Shown here piece by piece: positions 50,984 to 59,736 of a DNA stretch of 64,000 nucleotides. A model generated the notes under the pieces. That model was given only the letters and a program-made list of their open reading frames with translations. It was not told the DNA's origin and searched no databases. Position 1 is the first letter of the stretch; every line of letters starts with the position of its first letter. The position numbers were made by a program, and so were the translations under genes. This DNA is from JAKOVR01 sp031415655 (lineage in GTDB: Bacteria; Actinomycetota; Acidimicrobiia; Acidimicrobiales; Acidimicrobilacustridaceae), in contig JANOSD010000033.1 in NCBI GenBank assembly GCA_031415655.1, positions 1-64,000 of the forward strand, in the 5' to 3' direction.

Positions 50984-52414
50984 TCAGTCGGTGCCAGGGC
51001 GTCGGCTCGACTCGTGCTCGTAGTCGTCCGGGTCGCCCTTGTAGCTCGAGGGGATCGATCGAACAAGCTCCTCGCGTGTGGGCTGACGGAACTCTCGAGC
51101 CTCGGCCGGCAGCAACGAGGTGATGGCCGACATAATGGCCGAAGTGTCAGCATCGGGATCGACGCCCCCGATGGCCACTGGCGCTCCCACGTGCACGGTG
51201 ACGTTCGGCGGGTTCATTACGTTCAGGACATTCGGAATACGAGCATTGCGTGGCCACACCTTCTCTGTCCCCCACAGCCCCACGGGGATCACCGGGGCGC
51301 CGGTCATTGCCGCCAGCTTGGCGGCACCCCATCGCCCCTGGAGCACCGGGTCGAAGAAGGCCCTGCCCCGAGGGATCGTTCCTTGCGGCATCATCGCCAC
51401 CATTTCGCCGGCCCGCAACGCTTGGGCGGCCTCTTCGAGGGGCTGCTCTGAACCCGTGCCACGATCGACCCGAATCCCGCCGGCGGCGCGAACCAAATCG
51501 CCAATCAACGGCGCATCGAACACTTCCTTCTTTCCCAAAAAGCGGCACGGACGTCCACGCTGAGCAAGGGCATACCCAACGGCAAGCGGATCGAAATATG
51601 AACGATGGTTACCACAGATGATGGCGGGGCCTTCGAGGGGGATGTGCTCCGTGCCGGTGATCTCGAGCTTGGCGTAGAGCAGCAGCTCGGGCCGAGCGAA
51701 GGGCATCGCCACCTGCTGGGCTTCAAGGCCACCCAGCTTGGGGACGCCAGGAGGCACATCGAGATAGACCGTCGGCCAGCGGCGGGCGAGGGCCTGGATC
51801 CGCATCCGGGGATCGGGGTTCACCACCACGGGATGCCCGACAGCGTTGAGAAGCGGCACGTCGTAGTAGCTGTCGGAATACGCCCAGCTTTCGCGCATCG
51901 AGACGCTGTGGTCGGCACACCATGCCTTCACCGCCAGATATTTGCCCTTGCCCCAAACGAAATCACCGTCGAAACGCCCGGTGAATGTGCCACCCGCCTC
52001 TTCATACCGGGTGGCAATCACGTCGTCGACGCCAAGCGCTTCGGCGAGCGGGCGCACCAAGTGGTCAGGAGTGGTGGTGGCGATCACGACCAGACGCCCT
52101 TCGGCCTGATGCTGAGCGATGAGCAACTTCGCATACGGCTGCACCTGTTCCATGAGTGCCTTGGCGGCGAGGGATCCTGCCATCCGAGCACGATCGGCAT
52201 CCCAACCCTGGGCCATCCGTGCCGCCTGCCGGGCGAGCATCATCGACGGCCGGTTTTCCCCGACCATGTTGAAAACCCGGAACACCAAATCCTCGCCGGG
52301 GATGTGGCGGTCGGACAGCAATCCAACCTCGCGGAGTGCAGCAGAGATGGACGGGCCGCTTGCTCCGGCAAGGAGGGTGCGGTCGAGGTCGAAGAAGGCA
52401 GCGCCGTTGGCCAT
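50984..52414 (-). CDS. HAD-IB phosphatase fused to PlsC-type acyltransferase
   Basis: A 476-aa bifunctional protein. The HAD-IB domain occupies about residues 1-215 (AAFFDLDRTLL, LVVIATTTPDHLVRPLAEAL, YSDSYYDVPLLNAVG) with an intact DxD. The PlsC domain follows from about 235 (NHRSYFD block I, MPQGTIPRG block III, APVIPVGLWGT block IV). Fusions of this type occur in actinobacteria and are annotated as phospholipid-synthesis bifunctional enzymes. It has the same two enzyme types as the 38626-44849 operon in a different fusion. It may act on a lyso- or phosphatidic-acid intermediate. Confidence 0.9.
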   Translation of the reverse strand: MANGAAFFDLDRTLLAGASGPSISAALREVGLLSDRHIPGEDLVFRVFNMVGENRPSMMLARQAARMAQGWDADRARMAGSLAAKALMEQVQPYAKLLIAQHQAEGRLVVIATTTPDHLVRPLAEALGVDDVIATRYEEAGGTFTGRFDGDFVWGKGKYLAVKAWCADHSVSMRESWAYSDSYYDVPLLNAVGHPVVVNPDPRMRIQALARRWPTVYLDVPPGVPKLGGLEAQQVAMPFARPELLLYAKLEITGTEHIPLEGPAIICGNHRSYFDPLAVGYALAQRGRPCRFLGKKEVFDAPLIGDLVRAAGGIRVDRGTGSEQPLEEAAQALRAGEMVAMMPQGTIPRGRAFFDPVLQGRWGAAKLAAMTGAPVIPVGLWGTEKVWPRNARIPNVLNVMNPPNVTVHVGAPVAIGGVDPDADTSAIMSAITSLLPAEAREFRQPTREELVRSIPSSYKGDPDDYEHESSRRPGTD

Positions 52415-52515
52415 ACGAGAACCGTACCGGACCTCGGCGATAGACCACGTCTCACCCCCACCCTCCTCGCCCCGTCGCGCCTATCGCCAGCGAAGAACCG
52501 CCGCCACAAAAACGT

Positions 52516-52547
52516 CGGAGCCGACCGTGGGGGGACGGTCGGCTCCG
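52516..52547. terminator. 13-bp perfect hairpin upstream of the HAD-PlsC gene
   Basis: cggagccgaccgt / acggtcggctccg with a 6-nt loop, in the divergent HAD-PlsC/LysR region. On the minus strand it is followed by acgTTTTT, the shape of a rho-independent terminator about 100 bp before the HAD-PlsC start. An attenuator or leader switch is possible. Confidence 0.5.
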
Positions 52548-52701
52548 GAAGGGTTTGCGGCTGGTAGGCACCAGCAGAGCAAACCGGCTCGGGCGGAATC
52601 TCGGGGGAAAGATCACCGTCCGGCGTCTTGTGGATTCAGTATGTCCCGATCGGACCTATTCGTCCAACAGTTCTTTTCGATATGTGCCATCATTTCTAGC
52701 G

Positions 52702-53640
52702 ATGGACCTTCGGCAGCTCAATGCCCTACTCGCAGTGGCTGATCACGGCAGTTTCTCCGCCGCCGCGCGCGCCCTACAGACCGTGCAATCGAATATCTCC
52801 ACTCACGTCGCCAGGCTAGAACGAGAACTTGACACGGTGCTTATCGACCGTGCCACGGGCAACCTCACGGAACAGGGTTTTGTGGTAGCCGAGCGTTCTC
52901 GGCGCATACGGGCCGAACTCGATGGGATGATCGCCGACGTCACCTCTCTGAACGCCGGCATCAGCGGACATGTTCGCCTTGGCTGCATCGGCACGACGGC
53001 CCGTTGGCTCGTGCCGTTGTTGGTGCCGATCATGGCCACTCGCCATCCAATGGTGCACGTCGTCATCGTCGATGCCACCACCACTTCCCTCATCCCGCAA
53101 CTGGAACAAGGATCACTTGACCTCGCGGTCGTCAACCTCCCCGTCGACGACACCGACGTTGTCATTGAACCACTCTTCGACGAGGACAGAATCCTCGTGG
53201 TCCCCACCGGGCACCGACTGCACAAACGAGCTCGAGTGCGCCTGCGGGATCTCGACGGCGAACCGCTCCTCCTCGAACCGCAAGGAACGGGCTTCCGTGA
53301 CCAACTCGACGAAGCCGCCGAAACGGCCGGGGTAACCCTGATCGCCCAGGCCGAGGTAGACGGCATGCGCCTGCTTGCGTCACTCGCCTTTCAGGGGTAC
53401 GGCGCGGCACTGCTCCCGGCGAGCGCCGCGCCCACATGGATCGGCGGCGATTGGCATGCCATTCCCGTCACCGGCCTTCCGGGCCGACGGGTCGGGCTCG
53501 CCGTACGCCGCCGCGGGCTCCTCGCGGCACCGGGACGTGCCCTCCGCGAAGCGGTCCGAGAGATCGTCACCGCCAGCGGCCCCCTACAGACCGGCATTCA
53601 TCCGATCCAGGCGCCGGCCGAACGATCCCGACGCGGATGA
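52702..53640 (+). CDS. LysR-family transcriptional regulator
   Basis: A 312-aa protein. The N-terminal HTH (LRQLNALLAVADHGSFSAAA, then LQTVQSNISTHVARLERELD) and C-terminal effector domain (VRLGCIGTTARWLVPLLVPI) are typical. ATG 52702 is used; upstream in-frame codons have an untranslated-region character. It lies 99 bp before the acyl-CoA carboxylase gene on the same strand and is a candidate activator of it. Inducer unknown. Confidence 0.9.
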   Translation: MDLRQLNALLAVADHGSFSAAARALQTVQSNISTHVARLERELDTVLIDRATGNLTEQGFVVAERSRRIRAELDGMIADVTSLNAGISGHVRLGCIGTTARWLVPLLVPIMATRHPMVHVVIVDATTTSLIPQLEQGSLDLAVVNLPVDDTDVVIEPLFDEDRILVVPTGHRLHKRARVRLRDLDGEPLLLEPQGTGFRDQLDEAAETAGVTLIAQAEVDGMRLLASLAFQGYGAALLPASAAPTWIGGDWHAIPVTGLPGRRVGLAVRRRGLLAAPGRALREAVREIVTASGPLQTGIHPIQAPAERSRRG

Positions 53641-53739
53641 CGTTCAACCACATCACCACCGTCAGATCAACGCCCGGTCGACCGTGTAACACCTCAGTGC
53701 GCGGTCGAGTCCCAACCCTTCGATGATCTTCTCGCGGTG

Positions 53740-55128
53740 ATGCCCGTGCCACCCACCTTTCCAACGGCCTCCCAGGCTCCCTTTCCTCCTGCGTTCCCAC
53801 TTCGCGCCGCGACTGCGGGGGCGGTGCGCGTCTCGATCGACGAATCACTACGACGGCGAGTGGTGCTTATGGAGGTAGACCCCACCCGAAAGCGGGGGGC
53901 ACTTTCGACCGAGGATGGCGATGCCATCACGACGGCCGTCGACACCGCCTGCGCCGAAGGCATTCCTCTCGTTGCATCACTGGCGTCAAGCGGCGCCGAC
54001 GTGAGCGAGGGCGTCGAAGCCCTCCACGGCTGGGGTCGAGCAGCCCACGCCCTCACTCGCGCTTCCGGCGTCGTTCCACTCCTCGCCGTGGTGAATGGTC
54101 CCGCCGTAAGCGGGCCGGCGTTGTTGCTCGGGCTGGCCGACCACGTGGTATTCACCCGTCAGGCCCAAGCCTTTGTAAGCGGGCCTCGCATGGTGCGCCA
54201 GTTCACCGGCCAAACATTGTCGGCCGACGAGTTGGGAGGGGCGACGATCCACGCGCAGTCCACGGGGGTTGCGGTAGCGGTGGTGGATACGGCCGACGAT
54301 GCCATGCAGTTCCTCGCCGAACTCCTCGCCTTCTTGCCCGACAGTGTCGATCATGATCCCCCGTTACAGGCCACCACCGACCCCGCCGATCGACTCACGC
54401 CCGAAGCCGGTGCCGTGCTTCCCGCGACACCCACCGGAAGCTACGACGTCCGACACATCATTGCGGCGTTGGTCGATGACGGATACCTCCTTGAACTCCG
54501 GGCACGATGGGCCGGGAACCTCGTCACTGGTCTGGCTTCGATCGGGGGTCGCACCGTTGGCGTGGTGGCCAACCAACCGATGACCATCGCAGGTACCCTC
54601 GACATTCCGTCCTCACAGAAAGGGGCCCGCTTCGTTGCCTTTTGCGATGCCTTCAACATTCCGTTGGTCACCCTGGTCGATACCCCGGGGTTCTATCCCG
54701 GCAAAGATCTTGAGTGGCGTGGCATGATTCGGCACGGCGCCCAACTCGCCTTCGCGTACGCCCGCGCGACGGTTCCTCGAGTATGCGTGACACTTCGAAA
54801 GAGCTACGGGGGAGCGTTTATCGTGATGGACAGCAAGACCATGGGCAACGACATGGCGTTGGCGTGGCCATCGGCCGAAGTGGCCGTGATGGGGGCGAAG
54901 GGCGCAGTTCAGATCTTGCACCGGCGTTCCGACCCCGAATCATGGCCGGCGTTGGAGGCCGCCTACGAGGAACGACTCCTGAATCCCTACGTCGCGGCCG
55001 ACCGAGGTCTTGTTGACGCCGTTATCGATCCCGCACACACGCGTCGGGAGTTGGCAGCCGCCCTTGACATGCTCTCCACCAAACGAGAACAACTGGTACG
55101 GCGTTCCCACGACAACGGACCGTTGTGA
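53740..55128 (+). CDS. Acyl-CoA carboxylase carboxyltransferase (beta) subunit
   Basis: 462 aa; family members are usually 510-540 aa, and the shortfall is at the N-terminus. The N-terminal crotonase half has LLAVVNGPAVSGPALLLGLA and FVSGPRMVRQFTGQ. The C-terminal half has VGVVANQPMTIAGTLDIPSS, LVTLVDTPGFYPGKDLEWRG and KSYGGAFIVMDSKTMGND. This subunit transfers carboxyl from carboxybiotin to acyl-CoA; no biotin carboxylase alpha subunit is in the window. Specificity (acetyl-, propionyl- or long-chain) is unresolved. The next gene is coupled by GTGA. Confidence 0.9.
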   Translation: MPVPPTFPTASQAPFPPAFPLRAATAGAVRVSIDESLRRRVVLMEVDPTRKRGALSTEDGDAITTAVDTACAEGIPLVASLASSGADVSEGVEALHGWGRAAHALTRASGVVPLLAVVNGPAVSGPALLLGLADHVVFTRQAQAFVSGPRMVRQFTGQTLSADELGGATIHAQSTGVAVAVVDTADDAMQFLAELLAFLPDSVDHDPPLQATTDPADRLTPEAGAVLPATPTGSYDVRHIIAALVDDGYLLELRARWAGNLVTGLASIGGRTVGVVANQPMTIAGTLDIPSSQKGARFVAFCDAFNIPLVTLVDTPGFYPGKDLEWRGMIRHGAQLAFAYARATVPRVCVTLRKSYGGAFIVMDSKTMGNDMALAWPSAEVAVMGAKGAVQILHRRSDPESWPALEAAYEERLLNPYVAADRGLVDAVIDPAHTRRELAAALDMLSTKREQLVRRSHDNGPL

Positions 55129-55721
55129 CGGCGAAAGCCGACCTCGAACTGGCGCTCGCTGACTACCTCAACGAGACAGGATCCGACATCGACCATTGGG
55201 TGCGTGTCGTCGGGCGAACGGCCGGCGCGAACCACCAGGACATCTTGCAAGAACTCCGTGTTGACCACGGCCTTCCCTTCACGGTCGCCACCGCCCTCAG
55301 CCGATTCCACCGAAACCGGCCGGTGTTCACCGCGCCACCGATCCCTGCGGGCGACGATGTGCTCCACGTGTTTCTGGGCGGACGCAAGGCGCATCTCCTG
55401 CCGACGTATCGGCGACTCATGAGCATGGTCCAAAGCCTCGGCAAAGAGGTAACCGTGAGTGAGCGCCCCACGTTTGTCACGGCGCGAAGATTACGTCCGT
55501 TCCTCATGGTGCGTTCGAACAACAAGGCTCTTCGGGTAGAGCTTCGACTCCCCGGCGTGATGCCGCGCCGACGACTGGAAATCATCAACACCGCACAGAC
55601 CTCGATGACCCATTGCGTGGTGGTCCGTTCCCCTGACGACATCGACAGCGAGCTCCGAAAGTGGCTCCTGACCGCCTACCGCAATGGCGTACTTCCACCG
55701 ACCAAGGGTTCGCAACGCTAA
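55125..55721 (+). CDS. DUF4287-DUF5655-type protein
   Basis: A 198-aa protein. The N-terminal ~65 residues (DILQELRVDHGLPFTVATAL) resemble DUF4287, a helical domain. The rest (VFLGGRKAHLLPTYRRLMSM, ELRLPGVMPRRRLEIINTAQ, IDSELRKWLLTAYRNGVLPP) resembles DUF5655. GTG 55125 overlaps the carboxylase stop (GTGA). The role of such proteins is unknown; the coupling to AccD-like genes may be coincidental. Confidence 0.75.
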   Translation: MTAKADLELALADYLNETGSDIDHWVRVVGRTAGANHQDILQELRVDHGLPFTVATALSRFHRNRPVFTAPPIPAGDDVLHVFLGGRKAHLLPTYRRLMSMVQSLGKEVTVSERPTFVTARRLRPFLMVRSNNKALRVELRLPGVMPRRRLEIINTAQTSMTHCVVVRSPDDIDSELRKWLLTAYRNGVLPPTKGSQR

Positions 55722-55768
55722 GCACGTGTCCCGGTAGCCATTCGGCGTCTTCCGGCCAACTTTTCAAT

Positions 55769-55793
55769 CTCGCGGCGTCCCCGGAGCCGCGAG
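55769..55793 (+). terminator. Hairpin downstream of the carboxylase operon
   Basis: 8-bp stem (ctcgcggc / gccgcgag) with a 9-nt loop in the 148-bp gap after the DUF4287-DUF5655 gene. No T run follows, so termination is only suggested. Confidence 0.4.
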
Positions 55794-55836
55794 ACCAACG
55801 GCTATGTGCCTGAAGTCACAGAAGACTTCCCGTGGC

Positions 55837-55867
55837 GTTACCACCAGTAACTGTTACCGTCGGTAAC
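55837..55867. promoter_or_regulatory. Two tandem 15-bp palindromic TetR operators
   Basis: GTTACCACCAGTAAC (55837-55851) and GTTACCGTCGGTAAC (55853-55867) are near-identical inverted repeats with a 16-bp centre-to-centre distance, ending 2 bp before the TetR start codon. They would allow two dimers to bind the same DNA face and repress the TetR-diiron gene pair. Palindromes seen directly; function inferred. Confidence 0.75.
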
Positions 55868-55869
55868 TG

Positions 55870-56643
55870 ATGACCTCGTCAGTCACCTCCCTGCCTTTCC
55901 AACTCGTTGTGGACGCTCCTTCTGTGGACCCCCCTTCGGTGGACGCTCCTTCTGTGGACGCCATCCAAGACGCCCGAACCGCCGCCCGGGCGGTTCGTCG
56001 CACCCAGTTACTCGACGCGGCGATCAGTGTGGTGCGTCGTGAGGGACCCCACGTGTCGATGGAACAGATCGCCCGTGAGTCCGGCGTCACCAAACCCATC
56101 ATCTATCGACACTTCGTTGATCGGGAAGGCCTCGTCGAAGCGATCGCCGAACGATTCACCACGGAATTGATCTCGTCCCTTGGCCCGGCGATGCACCAGT
56201 ATGCCGAGCCGATCGATTTGCTCACGACCACCGTCGACATCTACCTCGACCTCATCGAACGCGAGCAGCACCTCTACCGATTCCTCTCGTCGCAGGCCGG
56301 TCCCGATCGACGTGACGTCATGGCTGGCCTCGTAGCCGAAGAGGTCGCGATCATCATTGAGCGGGTACTCGCCGACCGATCGCTGCCCTTAGAACCGGCA
56401 CGAACATGGGCCTACGGGCTTGTGGGCATGGTGCATTTCGTCGGCGATTGGTGGGCCACCTCTGCTGCCGCCAATCCCGCCGCCGCGGTGCCGCGCTCCG
56501 ACATCGTCCGTCATCTCACTGACGTGCTCTGGCACGGCTTCGACCGACTCGGCCTTGGAGACCAACCGGCCGAACCCCCCGGCTCACGCGCCCGGCCCCA
56601 ACCCAACGTCACCACCTCTCCCTCCAGAAAGCCATCACGATGA
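55870..56643 (+). CDS. TetR-family regulator
   Basis: A 257-aa protein. The first ~35 residues contain a DAPSVDPPSVDAPSVDA repeat from a 15-bp minisatellite. Then comes a TetR HTH (RRTQLLDAAISVVRREGPHV, then IARESGVTKPIIYRHFVDR) and a C-terminal TetR-type domain with YLDLIEREQHLYRFLSS. Directly upstream lie two palindromic operators. It overlaps the diiron protein gene (ATGA), so it probably controls its own operon. The Pro/Ser C-terminal tail is low complexity. Confidence 0.9.
   Translation: MTSSVTSLPFQLVVDAPSVDPPSVDAPSVDAIQDARTAARAVRRTQLLDAAISVVRREGPHVSMEQIARESGVTKPIIYRHFVDREGLVEAIAERFTTELISSLGPAMHQYAEPIDLLTTTVDIYLDLIEREQHLYRFLSSQAGPDRRDVMAGLVAEEVAIIIERVLADRSLPLEPARTWAYGLVGMVHFVGDWWATSAAANPAAAVPRSDIVRHLTDVLWHGFDRLGLGDQPAEPPGSRARPQPNVTTSPSRKPSR
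55909..55965. repeat. 15-bp tandem repeat in the TetR gene
   Basis: Units gtggacgctccttct, gtggaccccccttcg and gtggacgctccttct plus a partial fourth copy, encoding the DAPSV repeat at the protein N-terminus. Confidence 0.85.
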
Positions 56644-57698
56644 CCATCACCGAACCCTCCCCACACTCCCCCTTCGATGCCCCTGGCCTCGACGCTCCGG
56701 CCTCAGTGGTCACGCGCTTCACCTGGGACTACGAACAGAGCCGCACCCAACTCGGGCGTTTGTATGAGAAGGGGAAGGTGTCGCAGTGGAACGCCACGAC
56801 CGATATTGATTGGTCACCCGAAGTCAATTTCGGCGAGCCCGATCCCGATGCAAGTGATGAGGACCGCAGCGTCATCGACAGTTTCATGGGCTTCGACTCG
56901 CCGGAGTCGCCGTTCCATGGCATGGCGGAGGAGCAACGCTCGGTCATGGGGTGGGAGTTCCAGTCGTGGATGATTAGTCAGTTCATGCACGGTGAACAGG
57001 GCGCATTGGTAGCTACTGCCCGCCTGGTGGAAACCGTACCGGACATCGACTCGAAGTACTACGCCGCCAATCAGGTAGCCGATGAGGCACGACACGTCGA
57101 GGCCTACGCCAAGTACATCAACGACAAACTCGGTGTGGAGCATGTCTACCCGATCTCCTCCCCTTTGCAATCGCTCCTCGTCGACATCATGACGGAGAAA
57201 CGGTGGGACATCACGTACCTGGGCATGCAGATCATGGTCGAGGGGTTGGCGCTTGCCGCTTTTGGAATGGGCAACATTTTGTTCCGCGATCCGGTAATCA
57301 AGCAGATCACCGACTACGTCATGCGTGATGAAGCCCGGCACGTAGCGTTCGGTGTCCTGAGCCTGCAAGAGCTCTACCCTCAGATGACATCAGCCGAACT
57401 GGGCGAACGGGAAGAGTTCCTGCTCGACGCCATCGACCTGATGTATCAGCGCTTCCTGTTGGAGCAGGTTTGGGAGCGCGTCGGCGTCCCGGTGGAGCAA
57501 GGCAAAGAGTTCGCCACCAACAACCCCTTGATGGTCGTATTCCGGCAGATGCTGTTCGCAAAGATCGTGCCGAACATCAATAAACTCGGACTCATGACAC
57601 CGGCCGTCCGCCAGAAATTCATCGACCTCCAAGTCATCCAGTGGGAAAACGCCCCCGACTCCGCCACCGAAGAACTGATGGCCGAAGCCACCGCGTAG
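56640..57698 (+). CDS. Ferritin-like (AurF/R2-type) diiron protein
   Basis: A 352-aa protein with two DEARH motifs (QVADEARHVEAYAKY and VMRDEARHVAFGVLS) plus a preceding Glu in FMHGEQGALVATA, the E/ExxH...E/ExxH metal set of ferritin-like diiron oxygenases. Helices around ILFRDPVIKQITDYVMRDEA support a four-helix bundle. ATG overlaps the TetR stop (ATGA). Such enzymes hydroxylate or oxidise small molecules or lipids; the substrate is unknown. Confidence 0.85.
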   Translation: MTITEPSPHSPFDAPGLDAPASVVTRFTWDYEQSRTQLGRLYEKGKVSQWNATTDIDWSPEVNFGEPDPDASDEDRSVIDSFMGFDSPESPFHGMAEEQRSVMGWEFQSWMISQFMHGEQGALVATARLVETVPDIDSKYYAANQVADEARHVEAYAKYINDKLGVEHVYPISSPLQSLLVDIMTEKRWDITYLGMQIMVEGLALAAFGMGNILFRDPVIKQITDYVMRDEARHVAFGVLSLQELYPQMTSAELGEREEFLLDAIDLMYQRFLLEQVWERVGVPVEQGKEFATNNPLMVVFRQMLFAKIVPNINKLGLMTPAVRQKFIDLQVIQWENAPDSATEELMAEATA

Positions 57699-58017
57699 AA
57701 GCATCGTTCGGGCGTCGAATACGCCAAGGTCCTTTCCCACAGTGGCCCCAGGCGGCCCCAACACGGGAACGGGGGTGGAAAGCGCAGTGCGCATCACCGC
57801 CGTAAGCGGTCCACTCTGCGTCCGACTCTGAATGGTACGAATGCCCTATCGGCCATAGCCTCCATCACCGCCCCTCCATCACCGTCGGTGGCGGCGATGG
57901 CCGATTTCGGTCTCGGCCAAAAAGGCCGGTCGCGAGCAGCGCTGGCGGGTGAGAGCACAGGCGTGACCCGGCGGCTCGACCGGTACCTTTGCACTCGTTA
58001 TGACGAGTCGGAAACGT
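57699..58017. other. Intergenic region without a convincing gene
   Basis: The 319 bp after the diiron gene contain only short frames in both strands that look like shadows; no tRNA, repeat or clear promoter seen. It contains the short inverted repeat ggccaaaaaggcc near 57917. Confidence 0.5.
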
Positions 58018-58660
58018 ATGCACGTTTCCACGGGATCGCTTCCCGTCCCGCCCGTCGTCGATGCCGTAGCGAGCGCCACTCATGCTCGTTTTCGTGATGT
58101 CCGGGATGGCCGCAGCTCCACGGTCTATCCCGCCCTCGAACAAGCCGACCCGGGACTGTTCGGCATCTGTGTCGCCGACGTCTACGGTCGGCCATCACTG
58201 CGGGTGATGTCGATACGGAGATTCCGCTCGTGATCGTTGCGAAGCCATTCACCTTCACATTGTTGTGCGATGTGCTGGGCCCCGATGTGCTTCGGCACGC
58301 CTGGGAGTGCATGCCACCGGCCTTCCCTTCAACTCCGTCGAGGCCATCCGCCGCAGCGGCGGGCGTGACCCCACAGACGGGAGTTCAGGTGGTTGCCGCC
58401 GAGAGTTGCCGCTACGCACCCACGGTGATGACCACCACCGGTCTCGACGAGTCGGCCGGCGAAGGGCGCTACCGGGTTGGGCTCCCCGGCAAGAGCGGTA
58501 TCGGAGGGGCGTCACCGTGTCACCGGGAAGGGGTGACCTCGACACCTTTTCACCGCCGCCGGCTGGAGCCGGCGACAGCGTTCGAGGTCAACTCGGCGTC
58601 GCCTACCTGTCGAACGGCTCGGGCTCGACATCTTTGCCTCCACACCGGCACGGGCCGTCG
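58018..58660 (+). pseudogene. glsA: Decayed glutaminase gene
   Basis: Glutaminase (L-Gln to Glu + NH3) fragments in the right order but in different frames. Frame a: VPPVVDAVASATHARFRDVR through YPALEQADPGLFGICVADVY (58018-58190). Frame b: AGDVDTEIPLVIVAKPFTFT from 58199. Frame c: LGVHATGLPFNSVEAIRRSG from about 58304. Then GLDESAGEGRYRVGLPGKSG in another frame, FSPPPAGAGDSVRGQLGVAY shifted again, and ERLGLDIFA last. The usual catalytic SxxK pair (SISKPF in intact enzymes) reads IVAKPF here, and a large part of the middle domain is missing. At least four frameshifts plus a deletion mean no functional enzyme. Confidence 0.8.
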
Positions 58661-58828
58661 TCAACGAATCCCCCGGGCGACCTGCTGGAGTGATCTGTCA
58701 GGCTGATCGCCCCACGGCCACCGCCCAACGGCATGTGACTCCTCCCGACGCGACCATCCGCGACTCACTCCGCTGCACCTTCTACCCTTTGCCCCGCACA
58801 CCCTTCGGGCGGAGGGAAAGCAGGAGTG

Positions 58829-59071
58829 ATGAAACAGATCCTCGATGAGCCAGTGCTTTTCGGCGACGCCCAACTCGCGCCCACGATCGAGTTGGCTGGC
58901 CTGGCCGAGATTGCCAGCCTTCCCAACAACGAAGCCCGAGCCGAAGCACTCAAGCGCATCGCCGAGGCCATTCGTGCCGAAGACGATGCACGCACCCACT
59001 TGGCGTCGTTGCGTACCGGTGGAACGGCGCGTAACGCGCCCCTACCCCAACGCGCCATACGCACCCGCTGA
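58829..59071 (+). CDS. Small unrecognised protein 1 of the right-hand cluster
   Basis: An 80-aa, mostly helical, Ala/Glu-rich protein (LAGLAEIASLPNNEARAEAL, then IAEAIRAEDDARTHLASLR). AGGAG occurs near the ATG but spaced only 2 nt; an upstream GGAGGG is an alternative. No family recognised. It is followed by two more small plus-strand frames. It looks like genuine coding by composition but is not proven. Confidence 0.5.
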   Translation: MKQILDEPVLFGDAQLAPTIELAGLAEIASLPNNEARAEALKRIAEAIRAEDDARTHLASLRTGGTARNAPLPQRAIRTR

Positions 59072-59192
59072 CCCGTCGATTTTCACGCCGGCATCGATCG
59101 CCGGTTATGCGACGTGTACCCCGGAACCACCTTCCGCCAAACCCGCCTGAAATCGCGACCTATCCGACTAAAAAGACCCCGAAGAGACCTCG

Positions 59193-59369
59193 ATGGCTAC
59201 TCCTACCGCATCCGGCCCCGTCACCCGCAAAACCCTCGAAGCGGTTAAACGGCTGCTCGCCGAGACCGATTCTGATCCGTCCGAGGTCCCCTATGCGGGC
59301 GGAACGTCAGACCAACCGCTAGAACCCGTTGCTGAGGCTGTCCTGCCGCGGCGAGGCCGAGGACGCTGA
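59193..59369 (+). CDS. Small unrecognised protein 2 of the right-hand cluster
   Basis: A 58-aa frame from ATG 59193 (MATPTASGPVTRKTLEAVKR, then LLAETDSDPSEVPYAGG) to TGA at 59367-59369. The next frame's ATG is 3 bp downstream. Possibly part of a small operon. No motif recognised. Confidence 0.4.
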   Translation: MATPTASGPVTRKTLEAVKRLLAETDSDPSEVPYAGGTSDQPLEPVAEAVLPRRGRGR

Positions 59370-59372
59370 CCG

Positions 59373-59588
59373 ATGCCCACATCCGCTGACGATCCGCATG
59401 TCACGGTCAGCATTGATCGCGATCACAATCCCTTTACTGCGCTCAACGACAAGGAACGCATGCGCCTATTCATCCGTGTGCTTTGTGAACTTGTCGCCTA
59501 CGGCGAACCCACCGGCGATGCTCCGGAATCAGCCAGAGCACGCCCGGCGCCACTCCACCGCCAGCACCGAACCGCAACAACTTCCTGA
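59373..59588 (+). CDS. Small protein 3, sharing a segment with the 481-aa protein
   Basis: A 71-aa frame. Its residues LNDKERMRLFIRVLCELVAY resemble LGPQEKKLALVRVLCLLVAL of the convergent 59737-61182 protein. A possible frameshift near 59530 exists, because a good coding stretch (LLLGGEDEHVEWLLGNAP) continues in another frame to about 59720. So this may be a truncated or frameshifted gene. Confidence 0.45.
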   Translation: MPTSADDPHVTVSIDRDHNPFTALNDKERMRLFIRVLCELVAYGEPTGDAPESARARPAPLHRQHRTATTS

Positions 59589-59736
59589 GTGGTTGTCCGG
59601 GATGTCCGTCCAGAAACGGGGCGTCCTGGCGCCCGCCACGCAAGGACGAAGCTCCGAAGGCCACCTTGCTGCTGGGCGGCGAGGACGAGCACGTCGAATG
59701 GCTACTAGGAAACGCTCCTAGGAATGGACGAACGCT

